NCBI GenBank assembly: GCA_036435485.1
Contig: JAZHRN010000137.1
Location: 1,488,001 to 1,552,000, forward strand
Source of the DNA: Saposhnikovia divaricata
Taxonomy: Eukaryota > Streptophyta > Magnoliopsida > Apiales > Apiaceae
Direction: 5' to 3'
DNA length: 64,000 nucleotides
The position numbers and the translations under genes were made by a program. How positions within the stretch are numbered: position 1 is the first letter of the stretch; each line of letters starts with the position of its first letter. Below, piece after piece: positions 56,284 through 64,000 of this stretch. Under the pieces are notes generated by a model, which searched no databases, had not been told where the DNA came from, and worked only from the letters and a program-made list of their open reading frames with translations.

Positions 56284-59200
56284 TATAACTTGTTGATATT
56301 TGAATGAGTATGACATCAATCAATGCATTAATTCGAGTGCGGTCAGTATTTCAAAGATAAAACTATTTTCAGTAAAATATTCACTAATTTATTATATGAC
56401 TAGCTAGTATTTAAAACATAGCTTTGGCACTTTTAGGCACTTGAAATTGTAAATCCTATGCTGCTAGATAGGATTGCTAATAACATAAATCCAGAATTTT
56501 CTAAAAATAAAATTAATACTAATCTCCTCCCTACCACGAAAAAAAGAATTTGCAAAGAAACTACTACAATTATAAATCTCAGGCAGACAATACTAATAAT
56601 AGTTTCTACAACATGATTAGTATATAGTAGTGCTAGCTAGAATTTAAAAAAAAAAAGGGTTTCGTTATTTCCTAAAAATTAGGTTTTATTTGGAGAACGG
56701 TCGGATTCCAGAAAAGTGAACACCGCATCTTATAAACAGTTATTTACATGGAAAATTCTAATCAGGCATATGAAATAAATTACAGCACATTAGATAATGG
56801 AATCAACCTTTGAACGAATGCAAGAAGTGATTGATGCCAGATCACAGGCATTATTCTTTCATCATTAAGGAAGGCCATAAAATGTTCAACTAAGGCATCA
56901 AGGACACGATATGGCAAAGCATACTTCTTCTCAACTAAAAGCTTTATGAAATAGCTGCATCAAGTACCAGAAGCAAAAAAAAAAAAAGGGAGGTTAATGA
57001 CATTTTCTTGATAACAGCAGCCAAGTTGACAGAACATATAAAAATAGAACCTAGCACATAGCAACAAGAGAAGTCATAGATTTATATAAAATTACAGATG
57101 CACATATTTATACATGCAACATACAACCGCAGAAAGATATTATATTAACAACCAAACAAAGCTCACGGTTGATTGTGTAAAAGACTTTCCTATAAAGCAA
57201 AGAAGCATACTAGACATAACACAGTCATTTGGTACAGCCAGAGTAAGTAGAGGAAGTATTATTAGCATCTGGATCTACGATCAATTATTGCCAACAACAT
57301 GTTGGTGCAGTGGGTTGAACCATTGTCTCCTTTGTAGGAGGTCAAAGGTTCGACCCCTGGGTGTGTGTGAGTTTAGTTTGTATTAGTTTCCTTTCTTTGT
57401 ATTTGTATTTGTATTTGTATTTGGCCGGGGGTCCTTCGGAAACAGCCTCCCTATTGTATAGGGGCATGGTCTGCGTACATCTACCCTCCTCAGACACCAC
57501 TTTGAGTGGTATTATAACTGAGTAAAGTTTCGTTTTTTATCTACGATCAATTATTGAAAAAACATGACATACCTTGTTGTCCCACAGTACTCCATCTCAG
57601 CTAGTTTCAACAGTGCAACACTGTGCAGTTACTAGAAAAATTAGTATGGTACCTCCAGCAAATAAGTATAGTATGAAAACATGGATAAGAGATAAAATTG
57701 AGAACTAGAGACAATAGCTCACATATTAAATGCAAAAACATACACATGAAATGGATATTTCAACATGTACCTTACAAAAATAAGTATTACATGCACCTAA
57801 TGCAAAAAAATATTGTGCAGGTTTGTGGAGAATAAGACAGTGTATATAGATGTTACATATGCTATGAAATTCTAGGGGCTTCTGCATATGTATATATAAT
57901 AAGTACATCCAAAAGACCAGAGCAACAGCAAGTACACCAAAATTTATTGTCTCAATGGTAAGTACAATCTCCAGACCTTGAATGAAGAGGAGGAATGGAG
58001 ACTTTCTGAAGGACGCTCCCGATAATAACGGCCTCCCTCAAGTTGCAAGTCCTTGACTGCAAATAAAGTATATTAAAACCGAAAGTTTAGCCATCTTAAC
58101 GCACATATCCTGATTTACAAAATCTCCATATATATTTCCAGGGTGATGCAGAAAAACAATGTTGTTTAATTTCAACTTTACCTATGCATCCAAATGAAAG
58201 TATTGAAAGTTTCTTGCTTAAATTTTCAGGGTGACACATTGTAGAGCACGCCTTTCATGACACCTTCTCAATTTTACATATTTAGCTTATTATTTTGTTT
58301 ATATAGATTAGTTCGACACTTCAATCTTTATGGTCAACTACAATAAAACTCCATCTTCCATGCATATATTGTGGTCAATAATTAGAAAAAAGACATACCT
58401 CGCACAATGGAAACAATATTCCCTTGTTAAATGCAGCGGGTTTGTACAGTGATTTTTTAAGAGCTTGATATAATGCAAAATGCAGTTTCTTATTCTTTCT
58501 GATATCATCTCTTATTCTCGGAAGTAAGACTAGCTTGTAAAATCGTTCTGCTTTCTTCACACCGAAATTGGAAGAAAATATTCTTGTGGCTTGAAACATT
58601 GCATTTGGAGACCATTTCTCAGGTTCAGTTAGGTACAGAACCTCTTCCCAGAATTGCAAGGAAGGAATGTGCTTGAAAGCTTTTGGTATCTTTCCTGCCG
58701 TGTATTTATTAAGAAGTTTGCCAACTCTGCATATTAAATTTACATCCGAGATCAACTAAAAGACAAAGTTTGTATGAATATATAACAATGAGAACAAGTC
58801 AAGTGAACTACCCCTTGTATAAATCTATGATGGAGTCATCCATTTTAGGCAACAATTGTTTTTCTGCAGCCAACAATTCAGAGTTTATTCACCACAAAAG
58901 ATTTAACAGTGGAGAAATTGCAACAACAAAAACAAGACAGACCAAGAAACATACAGAGGCCTCGGTTTTACTTTAATCTCAAAGAGAACATAGATCATTA
59001 GAGCATAGTAGCCTCAATTATAAATAATACTTTCAAAAGAAAAGGGATGCGACTCTAAATGCACCGGAATATAATGCATAATATATTAAAGAGCACAAAA
59101 AAACAAAAAGACACCTGAGGAAACTTGAGCATCTTTTTCTTTGATCTTGTCAACAATAAGATCTGCCAGAGTCCGCTGTGGACGGGCATCTTTCGATAAG

Positions 59201-60493
59201 AATGCCTCAAGTAACTTCTCATCATCCTCATCAATCACCTCCTGTTTTGTCATAGTAAAATAAATTTTTGTACACTTAAAATATCTTCTTAAAGACATAT
59301 AAAACCTCCAGAATGAGAAAGACCAGTCTGTACATAATAAACCAGATGGTTTCAGGAACATTGCCCGCGTGATTTACATGTTATAATATAACCTTTATTT
59401 TTTTCTTATAACAGGGGAAGGTTAACTAGTAACAAAGAAGAGTTTTTTTGTTTGTTTTTCGAACACATTCCGTACCAAATGTGTCATCGCACACCTGGGA
59501 AATATAATTACTCTAATTATGGTTGGACATCAGATGTTAACCAAATCAAGGCATGACAAGAGAATTGATAGCTGCATAACACACATACAAAGATGATCCT
59601 ACTTGTTGGAAAAATAATTTAACGATTCAAAGAGTGCAACAACAAAAACGAAGATCAGATGACTAGAAAACGAACTCCTCAACACAATCCAAAACAGGCT
59701 AAATCAGCAATTACACTGAAGCACATATAAACAGTGCCCAATTGTCATTTTTTTTTTTTGGTTGCTAAATGCCCCTTTGTCACTTTCAATCAAACAACAC
59801 ACGCAAGTACTAAAAACTCCAAGATAATTAACCACCTCATTACCGCCATACTGGCTCTGAGTCTCGGAAAATCCAGAAAAATGATCAAGCTCCTCCTCTT
59901 CCTCTAATTGAACAGCATCAGCATTTTCCTTAAGAACCGCAAAACTGGCAGTACCAGGTTTCTGTGCATCAGCCTCATCCTGTATTTCCTTTTGCTGAAT
60001 TAAAGCCTCCTTCAATATCTTCGAGCTCATATCCGACGCAATAAGCTGTACACACAATTCACAAACATACATAAATCAACCATAACCATTTTATAACACA
60101 TTGCATCTATTGCATCCGAATCATACAAAAAGCACTACATAATCGAGTTTATTAATTCCACATAGACCTCGATAAATAAATAATCTCGATAAATTATGTT
60201 AGAGACAGTGTACTTTTAATCTCGATAAATTTATATTAGTGACGGTGTAGCTTTAATCTCGATAAATGAATAAAATTCTCGGGTTCGTAAATATATATTT
60301 TACCGTAAATTTAAATGAATAAAATTTTCTGATTCCAAGCGTATTCAATTATCGAGATTTCGAGTACCTTGTTTTGTTGCTGGTGAAGTTTGGGAGCTTT
60401 GGAATGTTTTTTGGAGGATTTGGATTGGGAGTCATGGTCTTGTTCGGGGAGGAATGGCTCTGGGTTTTGATTTCTGCTTCGCTTTTTCGCCAT
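55707..60493 (-). CDS. BYSL: Bystin, 40S ribosome biogenesis factor (ENP1 family), 10 exons
   Basis: Exons on the minus strand: 60493-60368, 60045-59836, 59241-59115, 58863-58812, 58726-58399, 58056-57977, 57620-57573, 56954-56808, 55971-55899 and 55817-55707. Their sum is 1302 bases, giving 433 residues, close to human bystin. The N-terminus is basic and charged (MAKKRSRNQNPE), with an acidic run (EEEEELDHF) in exon 2. The conserved bystin domain starts around residue 160 with KLLNKYTAGKIPKAFKHIP and includes FYKLVLLPRIRDDI, LYQALKKSLYKPAAF, LREAVIIGS, KYALPYRVLDALVEHF and VTPEICREL. Bystin/ENP1 acts in the nucleolus and nucleus in 18S rRNA processing and 40S export. All junctions are GT..AG and keep frame. 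Intron 7 carries a SINE, intron 1 short repeats, and intron 8 a microsatellite. Confidence 0.95.
56225..56279. repeat. (AT)n(AG)n compound microsatellite in bystin intron 8
   Basis: About 10 AT units followed by about 17 AG units, within the intron between 56954-56808 and 55971-55899. Confidence 0.95.
57291..57538 (+). mobile_element. Au-like tRNA-derived SINE in bystin intron 7
   Basis: 248 bases flanked by a perfect 18-base duplication ATCTACGATCAATTATTG (57273-57290, 57539-57556). Pol III boxes: A-type TGGTGCAGTGGG at 57303-57314 and B-type GGTTCGACCCC at 57347-57357. A short TTTGTA repeat is in the middle. The 3' part (GGAAACAGCCTCCCT to GTCTGCGTACAT) matches the 3' end of the RTE LINEs at 49976 and 62743. 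It lies antisense to bystin, between exons. Confidence 0.9.
60160..60290. repeat. Short repeats of AATCTCGATAAAT in bystin intron 1
   Basis: Four copies of a CTCGATAAAT-containing word at uneven spacing, with CGATTATCGAGAT-like reverse forms nearby at 60345-60360. Possibly a decayed MITE. Confidence 0.5.
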
Positions 60494-61750
60494 CTTTGAG
60501 CTTGAATATTGGCGGCAGCAGGCTTCAGATTGTAAAACCCTAATTTCTGGGTTTTAACAACTTGTCCTGCCTCCTGCCTCTGCGGTTGTGTGTAATGTTA
60601 CAATGTACAATGAGGGTGTGCATATCTACGCCTAAACCCTGCAAAATAACTGAAAAAATTACAAAAATCACCATTTTTTTTATAAAAATAATTATTTTGT
60701 ACCAATTTTAATATTTTTAATATTGGAAATTGGGTATTACAATATAAAAGGTAATACTCAATTGGTATAAACGGACTAAAATTTTGAAAATAATAATTTT
60801 TATTTATTTTATATAAAAAAGATTAAAATTTGCCTTCACCCATCATAACATGAGAGAAAATAATCAAAATGCCTCTTTTTCACTATTCATGATCCAAAAT
60901 ACTAATTTTCGGAGTGTCGGGCCCTAACTAACGTGTCTCAAATAATCGTCTCTCTATCATCTCTTTCCGTCTCTCTCGCCTCTCTCCATCACCACCACCA
61001 CCACCACTATCACTATCGTTTCTCCCTCTCTAACCACAGCACCACCATTTCATCTCCCTTTCTTCCATCTTCTCTCTCATTTGTATCTCTCTCTCCCTCA
61101 CATGTATCTGTCGTCTGGCCTCGCAGGGGCTATATCCGATTTGACGAAAATGAGGGTTCGATTTGGGGGTTTTAAAACCAGCATAAGAAATGTTTTGAGA
61201 ATGGTATAGGGTTGTAAATTGTCGAAATACGATTCGAATAATATATATAACATAAACGGATAATTACGAAAAATAGATGAACGGAACTCGCAAGATTTTG
61301 GTCGGGAATCGCCTGAAAATGGCCAAAGAGAGGGAGAGACGAGTGTTTCGGCAGAAAGATGAAGAATGGCGACACGCCAGTGGTAGTGCCGTGTGTTGCT
61401 TTTGGCATTGTCGTGTCTAGATGACACGACATTAATAACAGCGTATCACATACTGCCCGACAAATAACAACAGCGTATCTTGGTGATACTCCACCACAAG
61501 TAGCGTGACCCAAGAAACGACATTGATATTGGCGTATTCTGTGAATATTTAGAGCCGCCCGAACTGAACGTGGGTATTTTGGTTACCGCTATTTAATTAG
61601 TGGGTAGATATGACGTTCACCCTCATAACTTTGATCTTTGGACGACTTTGTTTTTTCCTGTAACTTTGAAATATTTACTTTGTAAAATGTAAAGAAATTG
61701 TGAGAAATTTTATCCAAAATATTAATAAAAAAATTATGATTTGATACGTA
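60494..61750. other. Upstream of bystin; intergenic, no gene seen
   Basis: The bystin promoter should lie in 60494-60660. The stretch 60930-61110 is strongly CT-rich (CTCTCT runs, CACCACCAC) and gives a short His/Ser-rich frame that I do not accept as a gene. The rest is AT-rich. Confidence 0.5.
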
Positions 61751-62009
61751 CTTCCTCTGTCCCTCTCATTTCTTTACACTTTCACTTTTGGAATGTCTCT
61801 CAATTCTTTACATTCCAAACTACACCCAAAATAGTAAATTTTATAATATAAAAGTAATTACACTCACTACTTTTCTCCACTAACTCACTTTATTACATAA
61901 AATATTGATTGGTACCACCACTTTATTTACTTTTCTCTACTAATTTACACTTTTTTTAACCTCCATATGCTCAACTCATTTATAAACAAATTTAGAGGAA
62001 CGGAGGCAG
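61751..62009. mobile_element. Stowaway-like MITE
   Basis: 259 bases between TA dinucleotides (61749-61750, 62010-62011). The left end is CTTCCTCTGTCCCTCTC and the reversed right end is CTGCCTCCGTTCCTC, both Stowaway-like. No coding. Confidence 0.8.
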
Positions 62010-62011
62010 TA

Positions 62012-62742
62012 TAATATTAAATTTAATATATTAATTCTTAAAATATTTAAGATCCATATTTTATCAGTAACATGCTAAAGTAACGAAATTATAAATATTG
62101 ACAGCATATCCAAAAAACTACTTTTTAATTAAAATCAATGAAGTTAAAAAATTTGTCATAAATAATTTTACCAACTAAATAATTTGAATATACTTTTAGT
62201 CGAAAAAGAATGATCACAAAGAACTATAGTTATAAAAAGTCAGTGTTACAAAAATTGGATATCGGACAAGATCGGCAAGAGTACCTTGCAAGAATTAATC
62301 GTGAAATTAGAGATTAATCGGAATAAAAATCGATTCTAATATTTTAATATTATTTAGTATATTATTCTAATTCTATTAATTATTTATTAAGTGATATGTA
62401 TTTATCATATCATAAATAAAATATATAATAATTCATATTTGATCAATATATTATTTTAATTCTAATAATTTATTATAAATATTTCTATCAAAAATACTTG
62501 TAAAGATTAATCTGAAATTTTAAAAATCAAATTAGCTGAACATCTTATAAAAAATTAATCGAGAATTTTAAGAACAATGCAAAAAATACATAATTTTCCC
62601 GTATAGGAGTACTAACTTTCATTCATTCACATGCCGGGTCACGAAGTGGGCCTTTTGCCCAGTTTTTTATTGAGATGGGCCAGGTGACCTCCTCAAATGT
62701 CTTAATCAACACCTACCCATGTACGTTTCTGTGTGTTAAATT
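62012..62742. other. AT-rich intergenic DNA, no gene seen
   Basis: No ORF with protein character and no clear repeat boundaries. Confidence 0.5.
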
Positions 62743-64000
62743 AAACCAAACCAAACCAAACATACCCAGTATATCCCGCTCAGAGCAGGGTCTGGGGAGG
62801 GTAGGTTGTACGCAGACCATACCCCCACTTTTAGAGCGGGGAGGCTGTTTCCGTGAAGACCCTCGGCTGAGTGCACAACATACATAGAGTGTGGTAAATA
62901 CAACGGAAATGATACGGAAATGGACAATGACATACCTGAGGCCCATGGCGTTCTCCACATGGGGCCTACCTATCTGCGAGGATTTATGATACTCCTAGCT
63001 TGATGCGCTCCAACCACACGGAAAGTCCCGCACAGAGATAACACCGAGCCAAGCTCCCTGCAACTGCAAAACCAGAAAATAGAAGACACTCAAAACGAAA
63101 AGTGAGAACGCTAAAACCGAACTTCTAAAAAATCGCTAACCGAGACAAGGCAACTCTGAGGCTCTCGACAATAGAGCCACATCCTAAAAGGGAATCCACC
63201 ACTCTGATACGCCGCCTCCAAGAACACCTATCCGCGAGCATGGTCTCATTTAAGTCTAAGGCCTTCAAATCCATCCGGAGCTGCTCTTCCCACGACCTCC
63301 TCGGCCTGCCTCTCCTCCTCGCCCCAACAACCGCCAGACTCTCGACCCTCCTAACTGGGGCTTCAGCCAGCCTCCTTCGAACGTGGCCGAACCATCTCAA
63401 CCTTCCTTCCCTAACTTTCGCAGAAAAAGGCGCCACTTCAAGCTCGCTCCTAAACACCGAGTTCGGGATTCTGTCCAACATCGTGCGCCCATAAGACCAC
63501 CGCAACATCCTCATTTCAGCCCCTTCCAACTTGCTTACGAGAGCCTTCTTCTCCGCCCAACACTCAGAACCATACAACATCGCAGGACGGATAGCCGCTC
63601 TATAGAATTTCCCTTTCAACTTTAAAGGGACTTTCTTATCGCACATTACCCCTGACGCTGCCCTCCACCTTAGCCACCCAGCCTTGATACGATGCGTGAC
63701 ATCGGCTTCAATCTCACCTTCCTTCTGGATGATCGAACCCAAATACTTGAATTTATCCGTTTGCGGGACGATCTGGTCTTCAATCCTAACCTCCACCCCT
63801 TCTTCGTTGGCCTCACCACTGAAGTTACACCAGAGATACTCGGTTTTAGAACGGCTCATACGTAACCCTTGGGACTCCAAAGTAGATCTCCAAAGCTCCA
63901 ATTTGTCGTTCACCTCCCTCCTCGATTCCGCCACTAGCACGATATCATCCGCGAAGAGCATGCACCAAGGGACAACATCTTGAATCCCCCGCGACATGAC
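62743..64000 (-). mobile_element. RTE-type LINE, 3' part, continuing past the window edge
   Basis: The minus-strand 3' end is a TTTGG-unit tail (62743-62760), preceded by a 3' UTR containing GGAAACAGCCTCCCC and GTCTGCGTACAAC, then an open reading frame. This copy is better preserved than that at 49976 and runs off the right edge. Confidence 0.85.
63125..64000 (-). CDS. RTE LINE reverse transcriptase ORF, C-terminal part (partial)
   Basis: Open over at least 290 residues and truncated by the window edge. FADD sits at about residues 15-18 counted from 63997, followed by KFKYLGSII, ECWAEKKAL, RLRWFGHVRRRL and RRRGRPRRSWEEQL, an order typical of plant RTE-clade reverse transcriptases. The stop is at 63127-63125. 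The N-terminal endonuclease and most of the RT lie outside the window. No defect is visible in what is present. Confidence 0.85.
   Translation of the reverse strand, partial: VMSRGIQDVVPWCMLFADDIVLVAESRREVNDKLELWRSTLESQGLRMSRSKTEYLWCNFSGEANEEGVEVRIEDQIVPQTDKFKYLGSIIQKEGEIEADVTHRIKAGWLRWRAASGVMCDKKVPLKLKGKFYRAAIRPAMLYGSECWAEKKALVSKLEGAEMRMLRWSYGRTMLDRIPNSVFRSELEVAPFSAKVREGRLRWFGHVRRRLAEAPVRRVESLAVVGARRRGRPRRSWEEQLRMDLKALDLNETMLADRCSWRRRIRVVDSLLGCGSIVESLRVALSRLAIF

Noticed and set aside
57300..57360. Possible tRNA gene
   Set aside because: A and B boxes are present, but the sequence does not fold as a cloverleaf by eye and is flanked by an 18-base duplication. It is the SINE head.
60933..61175. 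Short His/Ser-rich frame
   Set aside because: Derived from CT- and CAC-repeats with no domain, and no partner exon.

Overview
This window is nuclear DNA from a flowering plant, most likely a eudicot. The evidence is plant-type split genes (a G-type lectin receptor kinase, a purple acid phosphatase and bystin), AT-rich introns and intergenic DNA, Tork- and SIRE-type Ty1/copia elements, a plant L1 with an RNase H domain, an RTE-type LINE, an Au-like SINE, and Stowaway, Harbinger, CACTA, Mutator-like and Helitron DNA transposons. I cannot name the species from sequence alone.

Layout. 1-17.3 kb: two copies of a roughly 0.9 kb direct repeat (1-5857 and 16401-17329). The first is split by a young, coding-intact Tork-like copia element on the minus strand (355-5440). 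The second carries a Stowaway MITE. Between them lies a decayed 9.9 kb SIRE-like copia element (6413-16357) with a third, envelope-position ORF. 17.3-27.3 kb: a foldback MITE, then an L1 element with both ORFs open (20743-26236) that landed in an unidentified, already decayed coding remnant. 27.3-32 kb: a seven-exon G-type lectin S-receptor-like kinase pseudogene on the minus strand, broken by a TRIM-like LTR element in exon 1 and by a frameshift. 32-38 kb: a Tourist-like repeat, a Mutator-like element facing a related copy head to head, and two tandem MITE-like repeats. 38.2-43.6 kb: a nest in which a Harbinger element contains a Helitron, which contains a CACTA element, which contains exon fragments resembling at least three cellular genes. 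43.6-50.9 kb: AT-rich DNA with several Helitron-like ends, including a 1.2 kb Helitron carrying a piece of an RTE LINE. 51.2-60.5 kb: the only two apparently functional host genes, a purple acid phosphatase (plus strand, 8 exons) and bystin (minus strand, 10 exons), transcribed toward each other. 60.5-64 kb: intergenic DNA, a Stowaway MITE and an RTE-type LINE running off the right edge.

How the parts relate. The phosphatase would serve phosphate release and bystin 40S ribosome assembly; they share a neighbourhood but no evident pathway. The rest is a record of transposition. Many insertions can be dated relative to each other because target-site duplications survive: ATAAT (Tork), ACGTT (SIRE), GTCTT (TRIM), a 14-base duplication (L1), an 18-base duplication (SINE), TAA (CACTA and both Harbinger-like elements) and a 10-base duplication (MULE). 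The SINE in a bystin intron shares its 3' part with the RTE-type LINE found twice in this same window, so a SINE and a candidate partner family are seen together.
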